Source: an uncultured Prevotella sp. | Lineage (GTDB): Bacteria > Bacteroidota > Bacteroidia > Bacteroidales > Bacteroidaceae | DNA length: 39,852 nucleotides | Assembly (NCBI GenBank): GCA_937898715.1 | Contig: CALEKA010000009.1 | Location: forward strand, 1-39,852 | Direction: 5' to 3' | Shown: positions 1 to 8,380 of the stretch, piece by piece | Numbering within the stretch: the first letter of the stretch is position 1 | Layout: every line of letters starts with the position of its first letter | Made by a program: the position numbers and the translations under genes | The notes under the pieces: model-generated | Told to the model about the DNA's origin: nothing | Database searches by the model: none | What the model saw: the letters and a program-made list of their open reading frames with translations, nothing else

Positions 1-60
1 TGCCCTGGGCTATGAATATCATTGGGCTTTCAGCCCGCCCATTCTAAATCCGAAATTAAG
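1..60. repeat. Partial two-hairpin intergenic repeat at the window edge
   Basis: Contains the short hairpin GGGCTTTCAGCCC followed by the tail ATTCTAAATCCGAAAT. The same element occurs in reverse orientation at the other end of the window (39783-39852), where it also has a complete CCCAAGGC/GCCTTGGG hairpin. Here that second hairpin is cut by the window edge. Related heads, of the form AAGTTYCGGATTTAGAAT on the opposite strand, lie near 29034 and 29403. This is a dispersed repeat. The paired positions at both window ends could simply mean that an assembly broke at repeats. Confidence 0.75.
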
Positions 61-189
61 ATGTGAATAACTTATCACATGCCCACGAGATAAAGAAGAC
101 TTTCTTTAGAGAAAACTTGAATTAAAAAGGAACTTTCTATCTCATTAAGAATAATGATTTTTTAGTATAAAGAGCATATTTTATTGCAT

Positions 190-224
190 ATAGCGTTATT
201 TCTTACGAGATAACGCTATTTTTG
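190..224 (+). terminator. Intrinsic terminator-like hairpin
   Basis: A 10-bp perfect stem, ATAGCGTTAT/ATAACGCTAT, with extra partial pairing inside is followed by a run of T. It fits a rho-independent terminator for a gene upstream of the window. It also lies only 55 bp before the next start codon. Bases 60-189 are AT-rich and show no gene. Confidence 0.7.
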
Positions 225-278
225 TCTGTACACTACTCAAATAAAATTTCAAATTACTCACCTCAAGACTAAAATATC

Positions 279-1310
279 ATGAACATCGTGCATTCTCTCT
301 TCACTGCAGCCCTTTCCTTGGCAGCACTAACCTCATCAGCCCAAGAGACAATCCACGCTATTACCGTCAAATTGCCCAAAGCCACAAGAATGGCAAAGGT
401 CCATACGGAAGGAGTCAATCTACGCAGACTGCCCAACAGTACGTCGGGCAAGATAATGGTGTGGAATTCAGATGCAGGATCGTACGACACTTACACGAAG
501 CTATTCTATAGCGACACCGAAGCATCACGCTATCGTGCCAACCGCAACACGGGTGCTTACGTAGACACTTACCACCCACAGAGCGGAGACTTCTTGATGG
601 TCAACCCCAACCAGAGCGAACCTAAAAATGGTTGGTATCAAGTGATGGTCTCAGCCGAAGAATATGCTGGCAATCCAGGAAGAGCCAATAGTAAATATGG
701 CTGGATTAAGGCCGACTTCTGCAAGATTATAGATGTAGCTGAAAGTGAGCCAAAAAAATTAGCCAACATTGAAATACCCATAACATTCTCTAATCCCAAC
801 AATCCTGAAGAAGAATATTCAAGCAAAGTTTCCTTAGTTAAAGGACTTCAACACAGAACCAAAGGACAATACAACAATTTTAGCTACATGATAGCCGCCC
901 ACTGGATTGACGCTATCAAGATCATTCATGCCCAGATTGAGGGGAACTTCCTGTTCTATACCGAAACCTACGCATCCATAGAATACGATCCTGACCAATC
1001 TACACCCATCAAAGTGGAAAAAATTGAAGAGGAAAACGAGATAGGCGACATAGACGAAACGCTAAAGATTACGCTCAAAGGCAAACGAAGCAAAGATACA
1101 TTCTACACCATCTACGACAACTTTGCTAAAATCTCCGACAACGACTTCAGCATAATTGTCAGTACGATTGCTCCCGATGGAAAGCTCCCAACAGACTGTG
1201 TATACTTCTTCGGTACGGACGGCAACACTTACTCCTTCGGATACAACAGCAACACCCTGCCCAACGGTACATACATTCCCTGCACGCTACCCCTGCATAC
1301 CATTAAATAA
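279..1310 (+). CDS. Secreted protein with bacterial SH3-like domain
   Basis: 343 aa with an N-terminal signal peptide (about residues 1-21, cleavage after SSA-Q). Residues about 40-150 read like a bacterial SH3 domain: 'GVNLRRLPN' near the start, a middle insertion, then 'GWYQVMV' and 'YGWIKADFC'. SH3b domains of this kind usually bind peptidoglycan or other envelope polymers. The C-terminal half (about 165-343) has no family I recognise and is probably a beta-rich domain. The gene stands alone, with a terminator-like hairpin before it and another after it. No TAnnTTTG promoter was found directly upstream. The function is unknown and an envelope location is inferred. Confidence 0.75.
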   Translation: MNIVHSLFTAALSLAALTSSAQETIHAITVKLPKATRMAKVHTEGVNLRRLPNSTSGKIMVWNSDAGSYDTYTKLFYSDTEASRYRANRNTGAYVDTYHPQSGDFLMVNPNQSEPKNGWYQVMVSAEEYAGNPGRANSKYGWIKADFCKIIDVAESEPKKLANIEIPITFSNPNNPEEEYSSKVSLVKGLQHRTKGQYNNFSYMIAAHWIDAIKIIHAQIEGNFLFYTETYASIEYDPDQSTPIKVEKIEEENEIGDIDETLKITLKGKRSKDTFYTIYDNFAKISDNDFSIIVSTIAPDGKLPTDCVYFFGTDGNTYSFGYNSNTLPNGTYIPCTLPLHTIK

Positions 1311-1330
1311 CAAGCAAACTCCATCAACCA

Positions 1331-1375
1331 ATGCGCATATTGCTACATTAACGTAACAGTATGCGCATTTGCATT
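1331..1375 (+). terminator. Intrinsic terminator after the SH3-like gene
   Basis: A 16-bp stem (14 pairs match) starting ATGCGCATA and ending TATGCGCAT is followed by TTGCATTT. It begins 20 bp after the preceding stop codon. Confidence 0.75.
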
Positions 1376-1438
1376 TCAAAAAACAAAAACTACGCTATCT
1401 TTTTAGACCATTTTAAGCGACATACGGAATATAAGGCG

Positions 1439-1446
1439 TAACTTTG
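1439..1446 (+). promoter_or_regulatory. Bacteroidetes -7 box (TAACTTTG) for ndh
   Basis: Matches the Bacteroidetes sigma-ABfr -7 consensus TAnnTTTG. It lies 40 bp before the ATG at 1486. It also overlaps the TTG codon that an automatic caller could take as the start, which argues for the downstream ATG. Confidence 0.7.
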
Positions 1447-1485
1447 TGGAAAGTTAGCAAATTCTTAACACGAAAACATAGATAC

Positions 1486-2895
1486 ATGAGCTTTAACCTT
1501 CCAAAGACAGAAAAGAAAAGAGTGGTGATCGTAGGCGGCGGCTTCGGCGGACTGAAGCTGGCCAACAAATTGCGCAACAGCAACTTCCAAGTGGTGCTGA
1601 TTGACCGCAACAATTACCACCAATTTCCACCACTGATTTACCAAATTGCTTCGGCAGGTATCGAACCGAGCTCAATCTCCTTCCCCTTCCGTAAAATCTT
1701 CCAAAAGAAGAAGGACTTCTTCTTCCGTATGGCAGAAGTGCGCTCCATCTTCCCCGAACACAAGATTATCCAGACTTCTATCGGTAAGGTGCACTACGAC
1801 TACCTCGTACTTGCTGCAGGTGCTACAACCAACTTCTTTGGCAATCAGAACGTAGCCGACGAAGCCATGCCAATGAAGAACGTTAGCGAAGCCATGGGCC
1901 TGCGCAACGCTCTGCTCGACAACTTTGAACGCGCACTGACTTGTGCCACAGATAAAGAACGCCAAGAACTGCTCAACATCGTCATCGTGGGCGGTGGTGC
2001 TACAGGTGTAGAAATTGCCGGTGCACTGAGCGAGATGAAGAATTTCGTGCTTCCTAAGGACTACCCCGACCTACCCACCTCACTGATGCACATCTACCTC
2101 ATCGAAGCTGGCCCACGCTTGCTGCCCGCCATGAGCAATGAGTCGAGCCAAAAGGTAGAAAAATACTTACGCAGCATGGGCGTAAACGTACTGCTCAACA
2201 AGATGGTGACCGACTATAAAGGCCACAACGTAATGCTCAAGGACGGCAGCAGCATTGCCACACGTACCTTCATCTGGGTGAGCGGTGTGGCAGCACAGCC
2301 TGTGGGCAATCTCGATCCCTCTCACTTGGGACGTGGCCGACGCATCATCGTCGACGCATTCAACCAAGTGCCCGGACTCGACGGCGTGTTCTGCATTGGC
2401 GACCAGTGCATCATGCCCGAAGGCGACGACAACTGGAAGGGAGGACACCCACAGCTTGCACAAGTGGCCATCCAGCAAGGCAACAACTTAGCCAAAAACC
2501 TGAAGCGCCTCGAAGCAGGCAAGGAGCTGAAGCCCTTCCATTATAAGAACCTCGGCACCATGGCCACCGTGGGTCGCAACCGCGCCGTAGCAGAATTCAG
2601 CAAGATGAAGTTTGGTGGATTCTTCGCATGGGTACTGTGGCTCGTAGTCCACCTCCGCTCCATCCTCGGCGTGCGCAACAAGATGATCGTACTCTTCAAC
2701 TGGCTTTGGAACTACGTTTCCTATTCACAGTCGCTCCGCATGATCATCTATGCAAAGAAAGCCAAGGAAGTAGTAGAACGCGAAAAACGTCTCGCCTCTA
2801 CACACTGGGGCACCGACCTACTGAGTGAGGGATCTGACGATCCCAACTTGGAGAAAGAAGAGAGCAACGACAACTCAAAATCTGAGAAGAAGTAA
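1486..2895 (+). CDS. ndh: Type II NADH:quinone oxidoreductase (NDH-2)
   Basis: 469 aa. It transfers electrons from NADH to quinone at the inner face of the membrane without pumping protons. Two Rossmann nucleotide-binding motifs are visible: 'VVIVGGGFGG' at residues 13-22 (FAD) and 'VIVGGGATGVEIAGAL' near 165-182 (NADH). 'FCIGDQC' near 302 is the conserved FAD-contacting segment. The C-terminus (about 380-420) is rich in Trp and hydrophobic residues, as expected for the membrane-association helices of NDH-2, and the last 50 residues are charged. I start at ATG 1486 because the longer frame begins at a TTG inside the -7 promoter box. The gene is monocistronic with a strong terminator downstream. 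The family call is secure. Confidence 0.95.
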   Translation: MSFNLPKTEKKRVVIVGGGFGGLKLANKLRNSNFQVVLIDRNNYHQFPPLIYQIASAGIEPSSISFPFRKIFQKKKDFFFRMAEVRSIFPEHKIIQTSIGKVHYDYLVLAAGATTNFFGNQNVADEAMPMKNVSEAMGLRNALLDNFERALTCATDKERQELLNIVIVGGGATGVEIAGALSEMKNFVLPKDYPDLPTSLMHIYLIEAGPRLLPAMSNESSQKVEKYLRSMGVNVLLNKMVTDYKGHNVMLKDGSSIATRTFIWVSGVAAQPVGNLDPSHLGRGRRIIVDAFNQVPGLDGVFCIGDQCIMPEGDDNWKGGHPQLAQVAIQQGNNLAKNLKRLEAGKELKPFHYKNLGTMATVGRNRAVAEFSKMKFGGFFAWVLWLVVHLRSILGVRNKMIVLFNWLWNYVSYSQSLRMIIYAKKAKEVVEREKRLASTHWGTDLLSEGSDDPNLEKEESNDNSKSEKK

Positions 2896-2933
2896 CTTAC
2901 ACAAATCCTTACTTCAACTCACTCCTAATATAT

Positions 2934-3023
2934 AAGGCAACGCGCCTCGCATGAACTAATGATTCTCACCTTGTGTGAGTGATATCAATTTCTATTCATG
3001 CAAGGCGCGTTGCCTTTTCTTTT
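2934..3023 (+). terminator. Long-stem terminator between convergent ndh and araC-type gene
   Basis: Arms of about 22 nt (AAGGCAACGCGCCT... and its complement) enclose a 39-nt loop and are followed by TTTTCTTTT. It serves ndh on the plus strand. It may also act on the convergent gene, which ends at 3035. Confidence 0.85.
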
Positions 3024-3034
3024 ACCGAGCACTG

Positions 3035-4135
3035 TTAGCCACGCTTATTGGCATCAAAATAACTTTGCAAGTCTTGATTCTCATAGCGCTCAAAGCTTGT
3101 CGTAGCCGAACGAAGGGAACGGAATCCCACCTCAGTTACATCCTTCAGATCTGTAATTTCTCCCGACTCTATACGCCGACGAAGTTCTGCCACACGGTAG
3201 CGCATGATGTACTCGTGAATATCATTATATCCCTGCGAGCGCAGACTCTGTAGAGCCATATGGCGATTGAAGCCCGCAAGGCGGCACAGACGTTCACGAT
3301 TGAAGTTGCAATCCACAAAGGGCTGCTCATGCTGCATCACATACTCCATCACCTCGAAACGATGCAAGTTTGCCTCGTTGAAGTCGTCGGCCTCCGACTG
3401 CGTAATCACCTCCTTCGTAGGCGGATTTTCCACCTGACGAAAATCAGGATATGAGATAGCTTCCACTGTAGGACGCAAGATACGGAAGAAGAGGAACATA
3501 TTGACCAACGTGAAAAGCACCATATAAATGGTAAGCATCACGAGATCAAAACGAATCGTGATCACCACGAAGAGAAGGCTCACTATGCCCAATGCTGCTC
3601 CATAAGCTATCAAGTCATTGGGCAATTGCATACTGCGCACCAACCTATGTGGTAAGCGGAAAATATTGACTATATAATAGCCCGATAGCAAGAGAGATAT
3701 CATACGAAGCACCACATCGCCCGAAAGAAAATATTCTGATATATCCTTCAGTTCATAAACCTTCGCTAAGTTGCTTCCCACTGATGCTCCGATACAATAA
3801 ATAAAGATAAGCACCAAAGCTGGCACAGCATAGCCCCACATTCGTCCCCACTGCAAGTAGCCCGGCATACAGAGTCCAAGCGGATAAATACTCTGCAGAT
3901 AAGAGCAAGCTAACAGATAGATAAGCAAAACGGGATGCAGTATGCCCAGCTGCGGGATGGCATCATGAGTAGCTACAAATGCGAGCGCTCCACAATACAT
4001 CAAGCATATGAGCAACATGATCCATGCTTGCGAGAGAAACTGCACGCTGCGTCGTGCAAGGTAAAACATGACTAAGCTCATCATCAAGTGAGCTGCAGCT
4101 GCAAATTCTGTAGTAATAAGTATTAATGTGTACAT
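3035..4135 (-). CDS. Membrane-anchored AraC-type transcriptional regulator
   Basis: 366 aa. Residues about 1-225 are mostly hydrophobic, with six or seven predicted membrane helices. Residues about 265-366 form an AraC/XylS-like double helix-turn-helix domain: 'RLCRLAGFNRHMALQSLRSQGY' region, then 'YIMRYRVAEL' and the degenerate second HTH 'EVGFRSLRSATTSFERY'. Integral-membrane AraC regulators are common in Bacteroidetes. They are thought to read a membrane or periplasmic signal and bind DNA in the cytoplasm. The target and ligand cannot be seen. The gene is divergent from the acyltransferase pair at 4498, which makes those genes candidate targets (inference). Its 5' leader contains the 61-bp structured repeat at 4220-4280. 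Confidence 0.85.
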   Translation of the reverse strand: MYTLILITTEFAAAAHLMMSLVMFYLARRSVQFLSQAWIMLLICLMYCGALAFVATHDAIPQLGILHPVLLIYLLACSYLQSIYPLGLCMPGYLQWGRMWGYAVPALVLIFIYCIGASVGSNLAKVYELKDISEYFLSGDVVLRMISLLLSGYYIVNIFRLPHRLVRSMQLPNDLIAYGAALGIVSLLFVVITIRFDLVMLTIYMVLFTLVNMFLFFRILRPTVEAISYPDFRQVENPPTKEVITQSEADDFNEANLHRFEVMEYVMQHEQPFVDCNFNRERLCRLAGFNRHMALQSLRSQGYNDIHEYIMRYRVAELRRRIESGEITDLKDVTEVGFRSLRSATTSFERYENQDLQSYFDANKRG

Positions 4136-4219
4136 AGTGTCTGTAATATGCTTTTCCCTCTCTACGAGTTCCTTCTTATGCTAAAGTATTTTCCTTTTTC
4201 AAGAACAACATTTTTCAAT

Positions 4220-4280
4220 AAAAACGGCTGCGTCTCAGCCATTCAAACAAGTTTGATGGCGTTCGGCTTGCACGTTTTTT
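4220..4280 (-). repeat. 61-bp structured repeat, copy 1 (attenuator-like)
   Basis: Matches 35456-35516 in inverted orientation at 56 of 61 positions. Read on the minus strand it can form either a hairpin with GCCAT/ATGGC and CAAAC/GTTTG pairing, or a downstream hairpin GGCTG-AGACG-CAGCC followed by GTTTTT. The two share the GGC, so they exclude each other. On this strand it lies between a predicted promoter (4329-4336) and the start of the AraC-type gene. It could be an attenuator or simply a terminator repeat. Confidence 0.65.
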
Positions 4281-4328
4281 TACCTAAAAGAGAGAAACGT
4301 CGTCACTAACGAGGATTTATTGCACCTG

Positions 4329-4336
4329 CAAAGGTA
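4329..4336 (-). promoter_or_regulatory. -7 box (TACCTTTG) for the AraC-type gene
   Basis: Minus-strand TACCTTTG, a full match to TAnnTTTG, about 193 bp upstream of the start codon. It implies a leader of nearly 190 nt. The remainder of the 4136-4497 spacer holds the 61-bp repeat and the plus-strand promoter at 4444. Confidence 0.5.
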
Positions 4337-4443
4337 TTAAAAACATTCTATGCAACGCTTGAAATGCACACTTTTCGTTATACTTCTGCCCCACTCCATC
4401 ATAAAACAGATATCATATAAGGGGCGAGGAGAAAATATTTTTG

Positions 4444-4451
4444 TACATTTG
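4444..4451 (+). promoter_or_regulatory. -7 box (TACATTTG) for the acyltransferase pair
   Basis: TACATTTG matches TAnnTTTG. It overlaps the 5' end of the longest reading frame, which starts at TTG 4441, so that frame's first residues cannot be translated from this promoter. This supports the GTG at 4498 as the start. Confidence 0.65.
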
Positions 4452-4497
4452 CACCGATGCTAACGAACTAAACGCATTCAACCAAACACAAACGATA

Positions 4498-5331
4498 GTG
4501 AACAACGGACCCATTTTCAAGATTGATATAGACAAAGTGCTCAGCGATAAAGCGGGAAAGAAGGCACGCTACGTACCTAAATTCGTACGCTCTTGGCTGA
4601 AGCGCATCGTTCATCAAGACGAAATCAATGATTTTCTGGCTCAAGTAGGCGACATGCAAGGCGTGCCTTGGCTCGATGCTGTTATGGATTTTCTTGACGA
4701 TCGTTTGGAAGTGGATGGATTGGACCTTCTGCCCGACGATGCGGATGGTAGTCGCTTTACCTTCGTTAGCAACCACCCCTTAGGTGGTCCTGACGGAATA
4801 GCCATCGGCCAACTATTGGGGCATCGCTACAATGGGCGCATTCGCTACCTTGTCAACGATCTCTTGATGAACCTTCACGGGCTTGCTCCACTCTGCGTTC
4901 CAATCAACAAAACTGGCAAACAGAGCCGTGACCTTCCGCGCATGGTAGAGGCCGCTTTTCAGAGCGACAACCACGTGATTATGTTTCCCGCGGGGCTCTG
5001 TTCTCGAAGAGAGAAAGGCGTCATTCACGACCTACCGTGGAACAAAACGTTTATCACGAAGAGCATTGAAACCCATCGTGACGTAGTGCCCATCTACTTT
5101 GAGGGAAACAATTCTGATCGTTTCTATCGCTGGGCTACTATAGGAAAGAAGCTCGGATTGAAGTTCAACATTGCCATGCTTTTCTTGGCCGATGAGACCT
5201 TCCGCAATCGTCATAAGACATTTCGCGTACGCATAGGGAAGCCCATTCCATGGCAAACATTCGACCACTCTCGCCGTCCCGCAGAATGGGCTCTATGGGT
5301 AGAACAGAAAGTTTACGACATGAAGTTCTAA
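4498..5331 (+). CDS. glsA: Lysophospholipid acyltransferase-like O-acyltransferase (GlsA-like)
   Basis: 277 aa from GTG 4498. It belongs to the PlsC/LPLAT superfamily of 'hemolysin'-type acyltransferases. The catalytic motif 'NHPLGGPDG' is near residues 92-100, with His 93 and Asp 99. The phosphate-binding-type motif 'FPAGLCSRR' follows about 70 residues later. In Bacteroides thetaiotaomicron a protein of this kind, GlsA, O-acylates the N-acylated glycine made by the GNAT protein GlsB, giving glycine lipids. Here a GlsB-like gene follows after 123 bp, which supports that role. The start rests on the promoter position and on where family similarity begins ('NNGPIFKIDIDKVL'). An unrelated acyl acceptor, such as ornithine, cannot be excluded. 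Confidence 0.8.
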   Translation: MNNGPIFKIDIDKVLSDKAGKKARYVPKFVRSWLKRIVHQDEINDFLAQVGDMQGVPWLDAVMDFLDDRLEVDGLDLLPDDADGSRFTFVSNHPLGGPDGIAIGQLLGHRYNGRIRYLVNDLLMNLHGLAPLCVPINKTGKQSRDLPRMVEAAFQSDNHVIMFPAGLCSRREKGVIHDLPWNKTFITKSIETHRDVVPIYFEGNNSDRFYRWATIGKKLGLKFNIAMLFLADETFRNRHKTFRVRIGKPIPWQTFDHSRRPAEWALWVEQKVYDMKF

Positions 5332-5454
5332 CCCTCCCTTATTACGACAAAACAAACATTCTAAGCACAATGAGCTACAGAGGAGAAAAGAAAAATTCTC
5401 CGCACGGGCTAAAGCCTTTTAGCCTACCCAAATCAAAAATATTCTGTGTGCATC

Positions 5455-6432
5455 ATGCAAACCATTATACCCCCAGTAGACAAGAGTCTGCTTAAGCAAG
5501 AACTCACGCCCGAGCGCCGTCTGCGCAGCACCAACAAAGCGGGCAACGAAATCTATATCATCACTTATCAGCAAGCTCCCAACGTAATGAGAGAGATTGG
5601 CCGACTTCGCGAAATTGCCTTTCGCGCGGCTGGTGGCGGTACTGGCATGGAACTCGATTGGGACGAGTTTGATACGTGCGAGCACCCCTACTACCAACTC
5701 ATCGTATGGGATCCTGAAGCCGAACTCATACTGGGCGGTTATCGTTTCTTGCCCGGACGAGAAGCAAAATACGATGCCGATGGTCAGCCTCGCTTGGCCA
5801 CAAGCCACATGTTCCACTTCTCCGACGAATTTCTCCACACCTATATGGCCGACACCGTAGAGCTCGGCCGGTCATTCGTAACGCTTGAATACCAAAGCAC
5901 CCGTGCACTGAGCAAAGGAATCTTTGCTCTCGACAACCTTTGGGACGGCCTTGGTGCTCTGACCGTTATCATGCCCAATCTGAAATACTTCTTCGGCAAG
6001 ATGACGATGTATCCATCCTTTAATCGTCAGGCTCGCGACATGATACTCTTCTTCCTCGACAAGCACTTTGGCGACAAAGACCACCTTGTCACGCCCATCA
6101 CGCCGCTCCACATCGACACACCCCGCGAAGAGTTGGAAAAACTCTTTACTCGCGACGATTTCAAGGAAGACTACAAGATACTCAACACCGAAGTGCGCAA
6201 GCGCGGCTACAACATACCGCCTCTTGTCAATGCCTATATGGGACTGAGCCCCACGATGCGCGTATTTGGCACAGCCATCAACCACGAGTTTGGTGAAGTA
6301 GAGGAAACGGGTATCTTCATCGCCGTAGACGAGATACTCGAGCAGAAGCGCATGCGCCATATCGACTCTTTCGCCCAAGAGCATCCCGATAGCCTCAACC
6401 TTTTCGAGCAGCTATTTAAAGTTGATAAATAA
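5455..6432 (+). CDS. glsB: GNAT-family N-acyltransferase (GlsB-like, amino-acid lipid synthesis)
   Basis: 325 aa from ATG 5455. An upstream in-frame GTG at 5446 would add only three residues. The fold is that of OlsB/OlsF-type acyl-ACP-dependent N-acyltransferases: 'EIGRLREIAFRAAGGGTG' near 48-65, 'LILGGYRFLPG' near 92-102, and 'VELGRSFV' near 135-142. These enzymes attach a 3-hydroxy fatty acid to the amino group of an amino acid. In Bacteroides GlsB uses glycine as the first step of glycine-lipid synthesis. The preceding gene encodes the partner O-acyltransferase, and both are probably co-transcribed from 4444. In some other bacteria the two activities are fused in one OlsF protein, but here they are separate genes. 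Confidence 0.82.
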   Translation: MQTIIPPVDKSLLKQELTPERRLRSTNKAGNEIYIITYQQAPNVMREIGRLREIAFRAAGGGTGMELDWDEFDTCEHPYYQLIVWDPEAELILGGYRFLPGREAKYDADGQPRLATSHMFHFSDEFLHTYMADTVELGRSFVTLEYQSTRALSKGIFALDNLWDGLGALTVIMPNLKYFFGKMTMYPSFNRQARDMILFFLDKHFGDKDHLVTPITPLHIDTPREELEKLFTRDDFKEDYKILNTEVRKRGYNIPPLVNAYMGLSPTMRVFGTAINHEFGEVEETGIFIAVDEILEQKRMRHIDSFAQEHPDSLNLFEQLFKVDK

Positions 6433-6469
6433 TACGTTGGACATCATGCTTCATGTCCACACTGATTGC

Positions 6470-6510
6470 ATTTCGCCGATGCCCCTCCAGCATCGGCGAA
6501 ATTTATTCTC
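6470..6510 (+). terminator. Intrinsic terminator after the acyltransferase pair
   Basis: A 13-bp perfect stem, ATTTCGCCGATGC with its complement, has a 7-nt loop and is followed by TTATTCTCATTT. It starts 37 bp after the stop codon. Confidence 0.85.
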
Positions 6511-6540
6511 ATTTCATGCGAACATAAGAATAAAAGTGAT

Positions 6541-6548
6541 TAACTTTG
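6541..6548 (+). promoter_or_regulatory. -7 box (TAACTTTG) for the higBA operon
   Basis: Full match to TAnnTTTG, 20 bp before the ATG at 6568. The transcript would have a leader of only about 12 nt. Confidence 0.7.
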
Positions 6549-6567
6549 CAATGAATAAAGGAATTGT

Positions 6568-6888
6568 ATGGAAATAGTCTTTCAGAAAGACTACTTAAAG
6601 GAACTTTTCTATGAAGGTAAAGCCAAAAGCAAGAAGTACCGATTCCAACCAGAAGTAGTCAAGAAATACATACAGGTTATCAACTTGATGGAATCACTCC
6701 ATTGCGTTGAATACTTTTACCGCTATAAGTCTCTTAATTACGAGCATCTTATTGGAGATAAAGAAGGCACGGAATCAGTAAGAGTCAACAAGCAATACCG
6801 AATAGAGTTTCAATCAGAAGCAGTCAAAGGTGAAGAAGTTCTTACAATTTGCAACATCTTCGAACTATCATCCAACCACTATAAATAA
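6568..6888 (+). CDS. higB: HigB-type RelE-superfamily toxin
   Basis: 106 aa. Resembles HigB/RelE ribosome-dependent mRNA endonucleases: basic N-terminal helices, 'YRYKSLNYEHLIGD' in the middle, and a final strand with 'SVRVNKQYRIEFQ' and 'ICNIFELSSNHYK'. That last part is the 'R...RI.F......V..ltI.di..HY' pattern of the HigB family. The toxin gene precedes its antitoxin gene by 8 bp, the inverted order typical of higBA. Expression probably comes from the -7 box at 6541. The toxin is expected to be held inactive by the HigA protein encoded next. Confidence 0.88.
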   Translation: MEIVFQKDYLKELFYEGKAKSKKYRFQPEVVKKYIQVINLMESLHCVEYFYRYKSLNYEHLIGDKEGTESVRVNKQYRIEFQSEAVKGEEVLTICNIFELSSNHYK

Positions 6889-6896
6889 TCCACGAC

Positions 6897-7208
6897 ATGG
6901 CACATTTAGGATATGGCTTTTACGCCACACACCCTGGTGAAGTGGTGAAAGATGAATTAGAAGCGAGGGGCATATCACAGCGTAAATTTGCATCAGAGAT
7001 TGGAATGAGCTATTCCGTTCTGAATGAACTGCTCAACGGACGCCGTAACTTCAGTGCTGCCAATGCATTAATGTTTGAAGCGGCACTTGACATACCCGCC
7101 GAATCGCTGATGCATCTGCAGATGAAATACAACATGCAGACAGCGAAGAATGATCAAAAGCTCATTGACAAGTTGAAGCAGATTTCTCACGTTGCAGCAA
7201 TACTCTAA
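6897..7208 (+). CDS. higA: HigA-type XRE antitoxin
   Basis: 103 aa. The helix-turn-helix of the Xre/HigA type spans about residues 15-70: 'HPGEVVKDELEARGISQRKFA' region, then 'GMSYSVLNELLNGRR'. The opening 'HPGE' signature is typical of HigA (the VapI-like group). It should bind HigB and repress its own promoter, although I saw no convincing dyad at 6541-6567. The C-terminus (about 75-103) is amphipathic and probably contacts the toxin. No terminator is obvious between this gene and pta. Confidence 0.9.
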   Translation: MAHLGYGFYATHPGEVVKDELEARGISQRKFASEIGMSYSVLNELLNGRRNFSAANALMFEAALDIPAESLMHLQMKYNMQTAKNDQKLIDKLKQISHVAAIL

Positions 7209-7330
7209 TCATTTTGCGTTGACTCATCGCATGGCCTTGACTTTAAGTTGCTTCGCGCAATGACATCCAAAGCCCAGCCTCGCATACTATCCGATAAAAC
7301 AACATCTATAAAGTATACATAAAATCTTTT

Positions 7331-8344
7331 ATGGAACTCATTGAACAACTCATTGCGCGTGCTAAAGCTAACAAGCAGCGCATTGTTCTTCCCGAAGGCA
7401 CGGAAGAACGCACCTTGAAAGCCGCCAACAGAATCTTGACCGACGGCGTAGCCGACCTCATCATCCTCGGTAATGTAGACGAGATTCACTCGCTTGCAAA
7501 GCAGTGGGGTCTGGGCAACATCGACAAGGCCACCATCATCGACCCTGCCACAAGCCCCAAGAAAGAAGAATATGCTCAGCTCCTTGCTGAACTCCGCAAG
7601 AAGAAAGGCATGACCATCGAGGAGGCTCGCAAGAAGGTGCTTGATCCTCTCTACTTCGGTTGCATGATCATCAAGAGCGGCGATGCTGATGGCCAGCTTG
7701 CTGGTGCTCGCAACACCACGGGCAATGTGCTCCGCCCTGCCCTTCAGATTATCAAGACAGCTCCTGGCATCACCTGCGTGAGCGGTGCCATGTTGCTCCT
7801 CACCCATGCTCCCGAATGTGGCGACAAGGGTGTGATTGTCATGGGCGACGTAGCCGTTACTCCCGTTCCCGATGCCAATCAGTTGGCCCAGATTGCCGTA
7901 TGCACCGCTCGTACCGCACAGGCTGTAGCAGGTCTTGATCCTCGCGTAGCTATGCTGAGCTTCTCTACGAAGGGCTCTGCCAAGCACGAAGTAGTAGACA
8001 AGGTGGTTGAGGCTCTCGGCATTGCTAAGGAACTCGATCCTTCGCTCAAGATCGATGGTGAACTCCAAGCCGATGCAGCCCTCGTACCCTCAGTAGGTGC
8101 TTCAAAGGCACCGGGTAGCGAGATTGCAGGTAAGGCCAACGTGCTCGTAGTGCCTTCGCTCGAAGTAGGCAACATCGGCTACAAGCTCGTACAGCGCTTG
8201 GGCCACGCCACTGCTATTGGCCCCATCCTTCAGGGTATTGCTCGCCCGGTCAACGACCTCTCTCGCGGTTGCTCCGTAGACGATGTATACATGATGGTAG
8301 CCATCACCGCCAACCAAGCTATTGCAGCTAAGGAGGCAGAATAA
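7331..8344 (+). CDS. pta: Phosphate acetyltransferase
   Basis: 337 aa. Interconverts acetyl-CoA and acetyl phosphate. This is the short form of Pta, a single PTA/PTB domain without the N-terminal DRTGG/CobQ-like regulatory part found in enterobacteria. Characteristic segments are 'RIVLPEGTEERTLKAA' near 17-32, 'LVVPSLEVGNIGYKLVQRL' near 274-292, and 'GPILQGIARPVNDLSRG' near 297-313. The acetate kinase gene follows after 36 bp, so the pair converts acetyl-CoA to acetate with ATP formation, a standard fermentative route in Bacteroidales. Codon use is GC-richer than in the flanking toxin-antitoxin genes, consistent with strong expression. Confidence 0.97.
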   Translation: MELIEQLIARAKANKQRIVLPEGTEERTLKAANRILTDGVADLIILGNVDEIHSLAKQWGLGNIDKATIIDPATSPKKEEYAQLLAELRKKKGMTIEEARKKVLDPLYFGCMIIKSGDADGQLAGARNTTGNVLRPALQIIKTAPGITCVSGAMLLLTHAPECGDKGVIVMGDVAVTPVPDANQLAQIAVCTARTAQAVAGLDPRVAMLSFSTKGSAKHEVVDKVVEALGIAKELDPSLKIDGELQADAALVPSVGASKAPGSEIAGKANVLVVPSLEVGNIGYKLVQRLGHATAIGPILQGIARPVNDLSRGCSVDDVYMMVAITANQAIAAKEAE

Positions 8345-8380
8345 GACGCTTCGTATCTCTCTAAATTCCTTTCAAAAAGA

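Noticed and set aside
1444..1485. TTG start giving 14 extra residues for ndh
   Set aside because: The TTG is part of the TAACTTTG promoter box, so it lies upstream of or at the transcription start. The extra residues do not resemble the family.
7205..8068. 287-aa minus-strand open frame over pta
   Set aside because: It overlaps the conserved pta coding region entirely and has no family resemblance, promoter or neighbour support.
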